A program made the translations under genes and the position numbers. From Gammaproteobacteria bacterium (GTDB lineage: Bacteria > Pseudomonadota > Gammaproteobacteria > Eutrophobiales > Eutrophobiaceae), in contig JANQNX010000003.1 of assembly GCA_028279365.1 (NCBI GenBank), positions 1-64,000 on the forward strand: 64,000 bases of DNA, read 5' to 3'. A model generated the notes under the pieces. It ran no database searches. It was not told where the DNA came from and saw nothing but the letters and a program-made list of their open reading frames with translations. This document shows, one piece after another, positions 1 through 9,463 of this stretch. The stretch's first letter is position 1. Each line of letters starts with the position of its first letter.

Positions 1-112
<112 letters not shown>

Positions 113-152
113 TCAATGAATAGTTAGTTAATAAAAAATCAAACAATATAAA

Positions 153-228
<76 letters not shown>

Positions 229-265
229 AATTTCAATCCGTTCCTGCACCTTTCTGCCTCGTTAA

Positions 266-339
266 TGGAGCGGGTGATGGGAATCGAACCCACGTGTTCA
301 GCTTGGAAGGCTGACGTTCTACCATTGAACTACACCCGC
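266..339 (-). tRNA. tRNA-Gly (TCC)
   Basis: A 74-nt minus-strand tRNA. The acceptor stem is GCGGGTG/CACCCGC with T and encoded CCA. The anticodon stem is TCAGC/GCTGA with loop CTTCCAA, giving anticodon TCC. The T-loop GGTTCGATTCC is present. It is the middle member of the Tyr-Gly-Thr cluster. Confidence 0.97.
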
Positions 340-480
340 CTAATCTCACCCTGCGCCATATTCTTTCAGGCGTTATATTGCTGAAGTCATTGTATTGACA
401 ACAACTCCACAGTTTTAACAATTTAAAGTTACAATTTATGTAAGCCAGCTCAACCAGACCTAATAAAAAGAACCTGCGTT

Positions 481-565
481 TGGTGGAGGGGGTAGGATTC
501 GAACCTACGAAGGCTGAGCCAACAGATTTACAGTCTGCCCCCGTTGACCGCTTGGGTACCCCTCC
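481..565 (-). tRNA. tRNA-Tyr (GTA)
   Basis: An 85-nt minus-strand class II tRNA with a long variable arm. The acceptor stem is GGAGGGG/CCCCTCC with A and encoded CCA. The anticodon loop CTGTAAA gives GTA. It is first in the cluster; the 141-nt spacer to tRNA-Gly contains nothing else I can identify. Confidence 0.97.
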
Positions 566-583
566 AAAAAATTCAAGCCGACC

Positions 584-612
584 ATTTTGTTTCAATCAAT
601 GACCTGTGTCAA
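584..612 (-). promoter_or_regulatory. Sigma-70 promoter of the tRNA-tuf cluster
   Basis: On the minus strand a perfect -35 box TTGACA (607-612) is followed after 17 nt by CAAAAT (584-589) as the -10 box. Transcription would start about a dozen bases before the 5' end of tRNA-Tyr, as expected for a stable-RNA promoter. No GC-rich discriminator is obvious. Confidence 0.7.
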
Positions 613-738
613 TAAACCATTGAGTTCGTTTGGGTATTTTTTTGAGTCGCCGGAACAGTCGCAGAAAACAGGCAAAAAAGCTTTCAGCAAGGTTCGCGGT
701 AATAAATTTAAATATAGAAAACTAATCAAAACACCAGA

Positions 739-3063
739 CTAGCTGGCTTTGCGCGTCGTTTTTTTCTTGGCGCGCTTCTTTCTGGCCGGCGCCGCCGCGA
801 TCAATTCCTTACATTCCTCCAGGCTGAGACTGGCAGGCTCTTTATCTTTCGGGATTTTCGCGTTCTTTTTGCCATCCGTGACATAGGGGCCATAGCGACC
901 ATTTAGTACCGAAATGTTGTCTTCTTCAAATATTTTGATTTGTTTTTCAGCGTCGGCCTTCTTTTTCTCTGCAATTAGCTCCAACGCTCGCTCCAGCGTC
1001 ACCGTATAGGGATCATCTTCTTTTTTAAGCGAGACGAATTTACTCCCATAACGAATATACGGGCCAAACCGACCGACACTGGCCGCCACTTCCTCACCTT
1101 CTTCGGTCTCACCGAGCGCACGAGGTAATTTAAATAATTCCAGCGCTTCTTCCAGCTCAATGGAATCCAATTTTTGACCCGGCCTCAAACCGGCAAATTT
1201 CGGTTTATCCTCGTCATCTTTGGTACCAATTTGCGCATAAGGACCATAGCGTCCAATCCTGACGGAAACTTCCTTGCCAGATTTAGGATCGGTACCCAGC
1301 ACTCTTGCTTGCGCAACCTCGCTGCGGCTAACATTTTCATCTTTATCCTGGACTTGCTTAATAAAAGGGGTCCAAAAATCTTTCATCAACGGCACCCAGT
1401 CCTTCTCACCTCGAGAGACCGCGTCCAATTCATCTTCCAGTTTTGCCGTGAAATCGTAATCCACGTAGTCTTTGAAATGATTAGTCAGGAAATTGTTTAC
1501 GATTTTACCAACATCGGTAGGATAGAATCGCTTACTTTCCAGCTCTACGTATTCCCTGTTTTGCAGGGTAGAAATAATACTGGCGTAAGTCGAAGGTCGG
1601 CCAATTCCATATTCCTCTAATGTCTTCACCAGACTGGCCTCGGAATATCTGGGGGGCGGCTCGGTGAAATGCTGCTCATTGCGAATCTCGACTAGTTTTA
1701 TTTTTTCTCCTTCTTCCAACTGCGGCAGCATTTTTTCATCATCTTCTGCGGCATCAGCATCATCTTTACCCTCAAGATAGACTTCCATGAAACCAGGGTC
1801 AGCAATACTGGAACCATTAGCTCGGAAGTTATTACCTTCGCCACACGACATGTCTACCGCCACAGTGTCGATGGTAGCATGCTGCATCTGTGAGGCCATC
1901 GCACGTTTCCAGATCAATTCATAAAGCTTAAATTGCTCCGGGGTTAAACTACCTTTAATGTCTGCAGGCACGCGCTTCACCGAAGTAGGTCGAATTGCTT
2001 CGTGCGCCTCTTGCGCATTTTTTGACTTGGTTTTGAAAGTTCTTGGGCTATTCGGTAATGCTTTATTGCCGTAACGCTCTTCAATAAAACTGCGTATTTC
2101 ATCAATAGCTTCTTTGGCGAGGTTGACTGAATCGGTTCTCATGTAAGTAATTAACCCTTCTGCGCCTTCTCCTACATCGATACCTTCATAAAGTTGTTGT
2201 GCGATACGCATCGTCCGCTGTGCGGTAAAGCCAAGTTTTCTTACCGCTTCCTGTTGCAGCGTTGAAGTAATAAAAGGTGCGGCCGGTTGGCGCTTACGTT
2301 GTTTTTTGGTGACCTTATCAACATGCAGTTCGCCGTCCGCGGCCTTTAACAAGGTTGATTTAACTTTATCGGCCTGCTTCTCTGAGGTAACAGTAAACTG
2401 TTTTAACTTCTCACCTTCAAAAATATTCAGCTTGCCCAGGAATTTGCTCTTTTTATGTTCTAAATCAGCTTCTATCGTCCAGTATTCTTTTGGTTTAAAC
2501 GCCTCGATTTCCGCCTCACGCTCAACAATTAATCGAAGCGCTGGAGACTGGACACGTCCGGCCGAAAGACCGCGCTGAATTTTTTTCCACAGTAACGGTG
2601 ATAAATTAAACCCGACCAGATAGTCCAATGCCCGCCGTGCCTGTTGAGCGTCAATCAGATCTGTTGCCAGTTCGCGGGGATGCTCAATAGCTTCCTGAAT
2701 TGCAGACTTGGTCACTTCATGGAATACGACTCGGTGTACCTGCTTGTCCTTTAATACGCCTTTCTCTTTCAATAATTCGTATAAGTGCCAGGAAATGGCC
2801 TCACCCTCGCGGTCCGGGTCAGTAGCAAGATAGAGGGTATCGGCCTTCTTCAAAGCCTTGGTGATGGCATCAACCGCCTTGGCACTTTTTTCAATGGCTT
2901 CGTATTTCATACTGAAATCATTTTCCGGGTCGACCGCTCCGGTTTTAGGTAATAGGTCACGAACATGGCCATAAGACGCCAAAACCTTGAAGTCTTTGCC
3001 AAGATAGCGCTCCAGGGTTTTTGACTTTGCGGGAGACTCTACGATAACTAGTGAATTAGGCAT
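739..3063 (-). CDS. topA: DNA topoisomerase I
   Basis: Type IA topoisomerase that relaxes negative supercoils by breaking one strand. The N-terminal Toprim domain is clear (LVIVESPAKSKTLERYLG; the metal-binding DPDREGEA motif). The catalytic tyrosine lies in ITYMRTDS, followed by conserved EAHEAIRPT and GIGRPSTYASII motifs. The protein is 774 residues, shorter than the E. coli enzyme. Instead of C-terminal four-cysteine zinc ribbons it ends in three glycine/tyrosine repeats of the type GRYGPY (about residues 600-740) and a lysine/arginine tail, the known zinc-free C-terminal architecture. ATG start; smg lies 43 nt upstream in the same direction. Confidence 0.97.
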   Translation of the reverse strand: MPNSLVIVESPAKSKTLERYLGKDFKVLASYGHVRDLLPKTGAVDPENDFSMKYEAIEKSAKAVDAITKALKKADTLYLATDPDREGEAISWHLYELLKEKGVLKDKQVHRVVFHEVTKSAIQEAIEHPRELATDLIDAQQARRALDYLVGFNLSPLLWKKIQRGLSAGRVQSPALRLIVEREAEIEAFKPKEYWTIEADLEHKKSKFLGKLNIFEGEKLKQFTVTSEKQADKVKSTLLKAADGELHVDKVTKKQRKRQPAAPFITSTLQQEAVRKLGFTAQRTMRIAQQLYEGIDVGEGAEGLITYMRTDSVNLAKEAIDEIRSFIEERYGNKALPNSPRTFKTKSKNAQEAHEAIRPTSVKRVPADIKGSLTPEQFKLYELIWKRAMASQMQHATIDTVAVDMSCGEGNNFRANGSSIADPGFMEVYLEGKDDADAAEDDEKMLPQLEEGEKIKLVEIRNEQHFTEPPPRYSEASLVKTLEEYGIGRPSTYASIISTLQNREYVELESKRFYPTDVGKIVNNFLTNHFKDYVDYDFTAKLEDELDAVSRGEKDWVPLMKDFWTPFIKQVQDKDENVSRSEVAQARVLGTDPKSGKEVSVRIGRYGPYAQIGTKDDEDKPKFAGLRPGQKLDSIELEEALELFKLPRALGETEEGEEVAASVGRFGPYIRYGSKFVSLKKEDDPYTVTLERALELIAEKKKADAEKQIKIFEEDNISVLNGRYGPYVTDGKKNAKIPKDKEPASLSLEECKELIAAAPARKKRAKKKTTRKAS

Positions 3064-3106
3064 AACACTGCATCAAAATATAATTATCTATGGGTTAAAC
3101 GAGTAA

Positions 3107-3583
3107 CTAATGGATAATCGCTTGAATATCATCCATCAGAATGTCTTCCATCCAGGTAAACTCTGCTTCTTTGCCAGGACGATTAAATAACACCATTAAT
3201 ACTACCCATTTCAATTGCTGAAGTTCAATGTACTCGGTTTCCAGCGCCATAACACGATCAATAACCAGTTCTCTATCTTCACAATCTATGACACCGGTTT
3301 GTTCCAGGAATAATAGAAAACCCTTGCACTCAGCGTCCAACTTTTCATTTTCTATATCATTAAATATCCGAATGGAACGAGAGCAAACAGGATCTTGTGT
3401 TAACTCATCTTTTTGCAAGGATAAGGACTCCAGCCAATCAATGGCCTTATTGACCTGTATATCGGTAAAACCAGCATCGGCCAACTGGGATTTCAGACCT
3501 TCCTGGTCAGGAGAGATGTCGATTTCCTCCTCAACGTAGTGATCGAATAAATAAATAAGTACATCCAACACTGATTCTTTCAT
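3107..3583 (-). CDS. smg: Smg family protein (DUF494)
   Basis: A protein of 158 residues matching the Smg/DUF494 family, whose biochemical role is not established. Typical family strings are VLDVLIYLFDHYVEEE at the N-terminus, FLLFLEQTGVID in the middle and LKWVVLMVLFNRPG near the end. I chose the ATG at 3583, which gives the usual short family N-terminus; the frame also opens at a TTG three codons upstream. A GGAG lies close to the ATG. The gene follows dprA, its usual partner in gammaproteobacteria, by about a dozen nucleotides, and topA follows it, so dprA-smg-topA may be one transcript. Confidence 0.9.
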   Translation of the reverse strand: MKESVLDVLIYLFDHYVEEEIDISPDQEGLKSQLADAGFTDIQVNKAIDWLESLSLQKDELTQDPVCSRSIRIFNDIENEKLDAECKGFLLFLEQTGVIDCEDRELVIDRVMALETEYIELQQLKWVVLMVLFNRPGKEAEFTWMEDILMDDIQAIIH

Positions 3584-3595
3584 AAACTCCAATCT

Positions 3596-4705
3596 CTATA
3601 CACAGCGACAATATTTTCCTCCTTGTCTGGTTTCAATCAGTCCTTTTAGTTCAAGTGTTAACAGCATGGAGGAAACTGCATCAGCCGTCAATCCTGATAA
3701 ATTTATCAATTCATCCACACCAATATCATCATATCCCATATGTTCAAGGAAGTTTTTGGCATATTGATCCAGATCCGTTAATGGATCGTGATTGCTTACT
3801 TTGTGACTTTTATCTTCAAAGGCTAATCCAACCAATGGGGCCAATTCCTCAAGGATATCTTCGACTGTTTCTACCAGTTTGGCTCCCTGTTTGATTAATT
3901 TATGTGTCCCTTTTGCCAGTGGGTTGTGAATGGAACCCGGTATGGCAAAGACTTCGCGTCCTTGTTCAAGTGCATATTGCGCAGTAATTAACGAACCACT
4001 TTTCATCGCGGCCTCTACCACCAACACGCCAACACTCATGCCGCTAATGATTCTATTACGTTGGGGAAAATTACCGGGGGATGGCTTTGTGCCTGGAGGG
4101 TATTCAGAGAGTAACAAGCCTGATTGACTTATCTGCTGCGCCAATGACTTGTGTTTGGCAGGATAGATCGAGTTCAAGCCATTGCCCATTACTGCGACGG
4201 TTGTGGCATTAGCCTTTAAAGCGCCGACATGACCATGATAGTCAATACCCAATGCCAGACCACTGCAAATACTGAGCCCTGTTTCAGCAAGTAAAGAAGC
4301 AAATTCTTCGGCAAGTTTGCGGCCGGTTTTAGTTGGGTTGCGACTGCCAACAATGGCAAATTGTATATGTTTGATCGCTTCAATCTGCCCAATGGCATAT
4401 AAAACTGGGGGCGGTGCGTATATTTCCTTTAGTAAGCTCGGATAAACCTCATCGTCTATGGTAATGATGAAATGTTCCGGTTGTTCTAACCATGCCAACG
4501 CTTTATCAAGTTGCGCTGAACTAGTAGCACGTAGCGCATTTATTATGGCGGTTTTAAATCCGAGTTGCGTCAGCTCGCTTGATTCTGCAGAGAACACACT
4601 GGCTGGAGATGAGAAATGGTCGAGTAAAGCCCTACACTGAACAGGACCGATACCCTTAGTTAAAGTAAGCCGTAACCAATCCTTGTGCTGTTGCTTAACA
4701 TCCAT
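3596..4705 (-). CDS. dprA: DNA-processing protein DprA/Smf
   Basis: DprA binds incoming single-stranded DNA during natural transformation and loads RecA. The Rossmann-like core is evident: VGSRNPTKTGRKLAEEFAS, then SGLALGIDYHGHVGAL and FPQRNRIISGMS, then EVFAIPGSI. An N-terminal helix-hairpin part precedes it (residues 10-70). A C-terminal winged-helix module follows (about 300-369, with the string LSGLTADAVSSMLLTLELKG). Length 369 residues is normal. ATG start. The LysM gene upstream and smg downstream share the strand. Presence of dprA alone does not show that the organism is competent; type IV pili are nevertheless encoded nearby. Confidence 0.95.
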   Translation of the reverse strand: MDVKQQHKDWLRLTLTKGIGPVQCRALLDHFSSPASVFSAESSELTQLGFKTAIINALRATSSAQLDKALAWLEQPEHFIITIDDEVYPSLLKEIYAPPPVLYAIGQIEAIKHIQFAIVGSRNPTKTGRKLAEEFASLLAETGLSICSGLALGIDYHGHVGALKANATTVAVMGNGLNSIYPAKHKSLAQQISQSGLLLSEYPPGTKPSPGNFPQRNRIISGMSVGVLVVEAAMKSGSLITAQYALEQGREVFAIPGSIHNPLAKGTHKLIKQGAKLVETVEDILEELAPLVGLAFEDKSHKVSNHDPLTDLDQYAKNFLEHMGYDDIGVDELINLSGLTADAVSSMLLTLELKGLIETRQGGKYCRCV

Positions 4706-4776
4706 ATTTTCATATCTACAAGCATTGACATCGTTGAATTAATGCAATCACACATCCCTGCTACTACCTCATAACA

Positions 4777-6000
4777 CTACAAACTCTTCACTGCATCCAG
4801 GACGTGAACTGCACCATGCGTCTCCATCACCAGCGCGTAGCTGATCTTGCTAAATGTACGAAATACCATGGCTACGCCCACATATTCTTCAGGCAGCGTA
4901 ACCTGTTCAGTTTTAGCCTTCTTATTAGCAATATACGGGAGTGTTTTGTCAAATGCATCAATTGTCTCACCCATCGCATTCACAATCTGTCGAACTGCAC
5001 GACTAGCATGACCAGGGTTGGTATCCAAGAACTCAGCTTCTCTGGCAGCTTTCTCGGCCGGACGGTCAGCCAGATTTGGACCAAAACGATCGGTCACGAC
5101 CTTACCACTTTGATATATGCCCAGGACATTACCGGGTTCTATGCCTTGCTCATCCCCAAGGTTCAATACAACTATTTGATATTGACCTATCTGCGAGACA
5201 CCATCGACAACAGACAGTATCTGCCCGTCAACCTCACGGCTGGTTGAACTGGGAATAAACTCGGAACTAATATCTTCATTTGATTGCGCTACCAGGCGAT
5301 CACCGGTTAATACTTCTCTGTCTACACTGGTAATCACGGCAGAGGCAGGATCACCCAGTTTTTCAATGATGGCATCGCCGACATAAATGGCTTCATAGCC
5401 AAGAATCACTTTTTGTCCCTGCTTGGCAGCTTTGGGATCGATGTAGGGCTCACCTTGTCGATAAATAGAGTAGCGTTTGTTATCGTCGCCTTCAGGTATC
5501 CCTCTGACGTAGATTGTATTTCCGGTTGCAGCAATCAAATGCTGGTCATAGCTGGATACCACATAGGGCCATTGCTCCAGCTCATTATCGTCCAGTACCA
5601 GCGGACGCTCTAGGAACTGTTGAATCGCATCGACAGGAATTGTTTGAATCGCATCGACATTATCAGAGCTACGGATCTGCGGAGACAGTTTGACCGTCCT
5701 GCCAGACACGACCTGGCCGGTTCCGCGCTCGACATTTAATACCGGCATACCATCCTGGTAGCTAAGAGAAATGATATCACCGGGGTAAATAAGATGCGGG
5801 TTCGCGATCTGCGGGTTTACATTCCAGATTTCCGGCCAGCGCCAGGGTTGTTCCAGAAATCGGGCTGAAATATCCCATAGAGTATCGCCTTTAGTCACGG
5901 TATATTTGCCAGGATTATCCGGGTTAATCGCCAATTCATCCGCTGATGGAGCCAGCGAAAACGCAAATAAAGCGATTAAAATCAGAATTTTATTTAACAT
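4777..6000 (-). CDS. Exported LysM-domain protein
   Basis: A 407-residue protein with a signal peptide (hydrophobic MLNKILILIALFAFSLAPS) followed by a LysM peptidoglycan-binding module at about residues 32-80, containing YTVTKGDTLWDISARFLEQP and IYPGDIISL. The remainder has no motif I recognise; it is a conserved partner domain seen in LysM proteins encoded beside dprA/def in Pseudomonas and relatives. It should act in the periplasm at the cell wall. It is divergent from def across 152 bp that must hold both promoters. Confidence 0.85.
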   Translation of the reverse strand: MLNKILILIALFAFSLAPSADELAINPDNPGKYTVTKGDTLWDISARFLEQPWRWPEIWNVNPQIANPHLIYPGDIISLSYQDGMPVLNVERGTGQVVSGRTVKLSPQIRSSDNVDAIQTIPVDAIQQFLERPLVLDDNELEQWPYVVSSYDQHLIAATGNTIYVRGIPEGDDNKRYSIYRQGEPYIDPKAAKQGQKVILGYEAIYVGDAIIEKLGDPASAVITSVDREVLTGDRLVAQSNEDISSEFIPSSTSREVDGQILSVVDGVSQIGQYQIVVLNLGDEQGIEPGNVLGIYQSGKVVTDRFGPNLADRPAEKAAREAEFLDTNPGHASRAVRQIVNAMGETIDAFDKTLPYIANKKAKTEQVTLPEEYVGVAMVFRTFSKISYALVMETHGAVHVLDAVKSL

Positions 6001-6084
6001 GTTTGCTACCTTACATGATTTCCTTAATGTAGATTAGCAAAAAGTCTAGCAAAATGTTAGCAGGTAAACCATTTTATTGTTGTA

Positions 6085-6113
6085 TTACTGCAACTTGTTG
6101 ATTTTTCTATATA
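6085..6113 (+). promoter_or_regulatory. Possible promoter for the def operon
   Basis: TTACTG (6085-6090) and TATATA (6108-6113) are separated by 17 nt, followed about 40 nt later by the def start with GAGAG as a weak ribosome-binding site. The boxes are imperfect but this is the best spaced pair in the divergent gap. Confidence 0.3.
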
Positions 6114-6152
6114 CTAATACGAAATAATTGTAATCTTACGAGAGATATTCAC

Positions 6153-6665
6153 ATGGCTACATTTGAAGTTTTACATTTCCCCGATGAAAGGTTGAGGAAA
6201 AAGGCCGTTCCGGTTGAAAAGATAAATGATCAAATTGTAACCATCGCAAAAAATATGCTCGAAACCATGTATGACGAGGGTGGTATTGGCCTCGCCGCTA
6301 CCCAGGTCAATATTCAAAAACGGATTGTTGTCATCGATTTATCAGAAAACAGGGACGCACCACTCTTTTTGATTAATCCCGAAATACTGGAAAAAGATGG
6401 CATCGAAACCATGCGGGAAGGCTGCCTGTCAGTACCGGATTACTTTGAAGTGGTAGAGCGAGCGGAGACAATCAAATATCAGTATACCAATCTTGATAAC
6501 CAACTTGTGGTCGATACCACCGACGGACTTCTCGCTGTTTGCATACAACATGAGATCGACCATTTAAATGGTAAGCTATTTATCGACTACTTATCCCCCC
6601 TAAAAAGGCAACGACTTAAAAAGAAGATCGAAAAACAAGAAAAATTACAGCACAACGTGCTGTGA
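6153..6665 (+). CDS. def: Peptide deformylase
   Basis: Removes the formyl group from the initiating methionine of nascent proteins. All three family motifs are visible: motif 1 [11 protein letters not shown] (residues about 45-55), motif 2 EGCLSVPD with the metal-binding cysteine (about 90-97), and motif 3 QHEIDHLNG with two metal-binding histidines (about 133-141). Length 170 residues is typical. Its stop overlaps the fmt start as GTGA, so the pair that removes and adds formyl groups is translationally coupled. First gene of the long plus-strand operon. Confidence 0.98.
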   Translation: MATFEVLHFPDERLRKKAVPVEKINDQIVTIAKNMLETMYDEGGIGLAATQVNIQKRIVVIDLSENRDAPLFLINPEILEKDGIETMREGCLSVPDYFEVVERAETIKYQYTNLDNQLVVDTTDGLLAVCIQHEIDHLNGKLFIDYLSPLKRQRLKKKIEKQEKLQHNVL

Positions 6666-7594
6666 GCGCAAAAAAGTTACGCATCGCTTTTGCTGGCACC
6701 CCTGAAATCGCCAGCCATATTCTGCAGGCGATCATTGATAGAGCTGAGCAAGATATATCGTTGGTGTTAACCCAGCCAGATAGACCGGCCGGGCGTGGCA
6801 GAAAACTCAAACCTTCCGAAGTTAAAGCATGCGCACTCGAGCATTCGCTGCCAGTGATGCAACCAGCGAATAAACAGGAATTGGAGCAAGTCGCGCTTAA
6901 TGACGTCGATCTATTATTAGTCGTCGCTTACGGCATCGTCATCTCGGCCGATGTCATCAATACGCCAAAACTAGGTTCGGTTAATGTACATACTTCCCTG
7001 TTACCAAGATGGCGCGGCGCAGCTCCGATTCAACGCTCGATAGAAGCAGGCGATCAGCAAACCGGAATCAGTTTTATGCAGATGGATGCAGGTCTGGATA
7101 CCGGCCCTGTCATCTCACAACATGTTTGTGCTATCGATTCGAATGAGACAGCGGGTTCCCTGCATGACAAATTAGCGAGACTAGCAAGCGAAAACATTCA
7201 CGAATTATTAACTAGTATCGCTAATGGAGATAGCCAGGCGACGCCTCAGACCGAATCGCTTAGCTGTTATGCAAGAAAGATCAGCAAAGCAGAGGCTGCG
7301 CTGGACTGGAACCAACCAGCCAAGTTGCTTGAAAGAAAAATCAGGGCCTTTAATCCTTTTCCCGTTTGTTATACCACGTTAAACGGATTAGCTATGCGTA
7401 TCTGGCAAGCAACATGTAAAGACTATTCTGGCAACCTCGACGTTGGTCAGGTCATTAATACAGACAAACATTCTATCGATGTCATTACCAGCGACGGCAT
7501 ATTGGCCATCAATAAACTGCAATTACCCGGTAAACGTCCTGTGACAGTCGCCGACTTTCTTAATAGTCGACCGGATTTTTTCCATACTGCTTAA
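6662..7594 (+). CDS. fmt: Methionyl-tRNA formyltransferase
   Basis: Transfers a formyl group from 10-formyl-tetrahydrofolate to initiator Met-tRNA. The folate-binding and catalytic core is clear: [19 protein letters not shown] at the start, [20 protein letters not shown] carrying the catalytic Asn/His region, and the Asp-containing [13 protein letters not shown]-terminal OB-like domain follows from about residue 205 ([19 protein letters not shown]). It starts at GTG inside the def stop codon region (GTGA overlap). Length 310 is normal. Confidence 0.97.
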   Translation: MSAKKLRIAFAGTPEIASHILQAIIDRAEQDISLVLTQPDRPAGRGRKLKPSEVKACALEHSLPVMQPANKQELEQVALNDVDLLLVVAYGIVISADVINTPKLGSVNVHTSLLPRWRGAAPIQRSIEAGDQQTGISFMQMDAGLDTGPVISQHVCAIDSNETAGSLHDKLARLASENIHELLTSIANGDSQATPQTESLSCYARKISKAEAALDWNQPAKLLERKIRAFNPFPVCYTTLNGLAMRIWQATCKDYSGNLDVGQVINTDKHSIDVITSDGILAINKLQLPGKRPVTVADFLNSRPDFFHTA

Positions 7595-7607
7595 ACTGAC
7601 TGGTTCC

Positions 7608-8900
7608 ATGACAGCTAGATTCATCGCAACTCAGATACTGGGCAATGTCATAGAAAAAAAGATGCACTTATCGTTTGCGCTGGAACAGCAAGCCTTGCTT
7701 AAAGCCAACGATAAAGCACTGGTCCAGGAATTATGCTACGGAAGTTTACGTTGGTTCCTGCAACTTAATGCGATTCTCGATGCGTTACTTGAAAAGCCGA
7801 TCAGAAAAAAAGATAGCCTGATTAAATACCTGATCATTATCGGCTTATACCAATTGAAATACATGCGTATCCCTAACCATGCCGTGGTCAGTGAAACAGT
7901 CAAGGTCTGCAAGAAAATAAAAAAAGAGTCGGCCAAGGGATTGGTTAATGCAATATTAAGGCGCTATCTTCGTGAACAGGATGAATTAAACGCCATGCTC
8001 AATAGGGATGATAATAGTTTACATGCACACCCCGATTGGTTAATTGATGCGCTGCAAGCCGACTGGCCCTTGGAATGGCGCAGCATCGTTAAGGCCAATA
8101 ATCAAAAACCGCCGATGTATCTTCGTGTCAACCAACAGAAAACAACACGAGAGGCTTATCTGAAAAAACTATCCGATGCAGGTCTGGAAGCTGCTAGCAC
8201 GCCTTTCTCTAAGCAGGGAATTAAACTGAATAATGCATGCCAGGTCGAGGACTTGCCCGGCTTTTACCAGGGTATGGTCTCGGTGCAGGATTTATCAGCG
8301 CAGTTAGCATGCCAATATCTCAAATTACAACCGGACTTAAATATACTAGACGCTTGTGCAGGCCCAGGTGGCAAAAGTGCACATATACTTGAATCGCAAC
8401 CATTACTGCAACGGGCAACATTGATAGAAAAAGTACCCGCTCGTGCAAAAAAAATTGAGCAAACTTTACAAAGAGTAGAGCTTAACGCCGAATTAATTAT
8501 CGATGATGTCTGTCATATCGATAGTTGGTGGGATGGTGAACACTATGATCGCATCTTGTTAGATGCCCCTTGCTCGGCATCAGGCGTAATCCGACGTCAT
8601 CCCGATATTAAGCTGCTTCGTACTCAGGAAGATGTAGAAAAAATTAATCACCTGCAATCAACCATGCTACAGAAGCTATGGAACGTGCTAAAACCGGGAG
8701 GCATACTGTTATACGTGACCTGTTCAGTGTTAAAAATTGAGAATACAAAGACAATCGAAAACTTTATTAAACAACATAATGATTGCGAGTTAGATGTGAT
8801 TAACGATAGTTGTGGTGCCGATACCGGCTATGGTTTACAAATCTTGCCCGGCGATGATGATATGGACGGTTTTTTTTATGCCCGTCTGAAAAAAAACTGA
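7608..8900 (+). CDS. rsmB: 16S rRNA (cytosine-967-C5)-methyltransferase
   Basis: RsmB (Sun/Fmu) methylates C967 of 16S rRNA. Residues 1-140 form the NusB-like RNA-binding domain (LVQELCYGSLRWFLQLNAIL). The SAM domain follows with LDACAGPGGKSAHILE. The two catalytic cysteines of m5C methyltransferases are present in LLDAPCSASGVIRRHPDIKL and LLYVTCSVLKIENT. 430 residues is the usual size. It follows fmt after 13 nt, as in E. coli and Pseudomonas; its stop overlaps the next start by one base (TGATG). Confidence 0.97.
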   Translation: MTARFIATQILGNVIEKKMHLSFALEQQALLKANDKALVQELCYGSLRWFLQLNAILDALLEKPIRKKDSLIKYLIIIGLYQLKYMRIPNHAVVSETVKVCKKIKKESAKGLVNAILRRYLREQDELNAMLNRDDNSLHAHPDWLIDALQADWPLEWRSIVKANNQKPPMYLRVNQQKTTREAYLKKLSDAGLEAASTPFSKQGIKLNNACQVEDLPGFYQGMVSVQDLSAQLACQYLKLQPDLNILDACAGPGGKSAHILESQPLLQRATLIEKVPARAKKIEQTLQRVELNAELIIDDVCHIDSWWDGEHYDRILLDAPCSASGVIRRHPDIKLLRTQEDVEKINHLQSTMLQKLWNVLKPGGILLYVTCSVLKIENTKTIENFIKQHNDCELDVINDSCGADTGYGLQILPGDDDMDGFFYARLKKN

Positions 8901-9463
8901 TGATTAAAGCAAACGCGAATAATTTGAGCCTCTATATCACGCTCTTGCTACTGACCAGCATGCAGCTGGCCAAAGCTGATGTCATGCTGGCATCATTAGA
9001 TCCTTATATAGAAAACAATCAACACTTTATTGACGCCAGCTTTGACGTCGAATTAACCGATGAGATAACCAAAGCCTTGTTACAGGGTATTCCCATTGTC
9101 CTCAATACAGAAATACAAATATTGAAAAAAAGGAAATGGTTTCCAGACAAAAAACTCAAGACCATTAACTTACGTTACGAACTCGAACACCGCCCGTTGA
9201 CGCAGGATTACTTCACATTCAATTTCAACAACGGCAACAGCCGTTCTTTTGATGACCTTGATTCAGCATTAAAATATATTGGCACCATTAATCATTTTGC
9301 CGTACTGGATGAAAACCTTTCTTTACCTGACAGTAATCTTAGCGGACGAATTCGCAGTTATCTCGACCTTGATGCGCTTCCAACTCCGATGAAACCGCAG
9401 ATATATTTTTCACGCGAATGGCAATTGAATAGTGATTGGCAAAACTGGGAATTGGGAAAATGA
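8900..9463 (+). CDS. DUF4390 exported protein
   Basis: A 187-residue protein with an N-terminal signal sequence (hydrophobic LSLYITLLLLTSMQLAKA) and a beta-rich body. Strings such as FDVELTDEITKALLQGIPIV, RKWFPDKKLKTINLRYELEH and IYFSREWQLNS match the DUF4390 family, whose function is unknown. The family is regularly encoded directly before ntrY, as here, suggesting a role in envelope sensing by NtrY; that is inference from context. It starts one base into the rsmB stop and overlaps ntrY by four bases (ATGA). Confidence 0.85.
   Translation: MIKANANNLSLYITLLLLTSMQLAKADVMLASLDPYIENNQHFIDASFDVELTDEITKALLQGIPIVLNTEIQILKKRKWFPDKKLKTINLRYELEHRPLTQDYFTFNFNNGNSRSFDDLDSALKYIGTINHFAVLDENLSLPDSNLSGRIRSYLDLDALPTPMKPQIYFSREWQLNSDWQNWELGK

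Noticed and set aside
233-595. Minus-strand frame of 120 codons at the left end
   Set aside because: It runs through the tRNA-Tyr and tRNA-Gly genes; the coding look comes from the structured RNA sequences.
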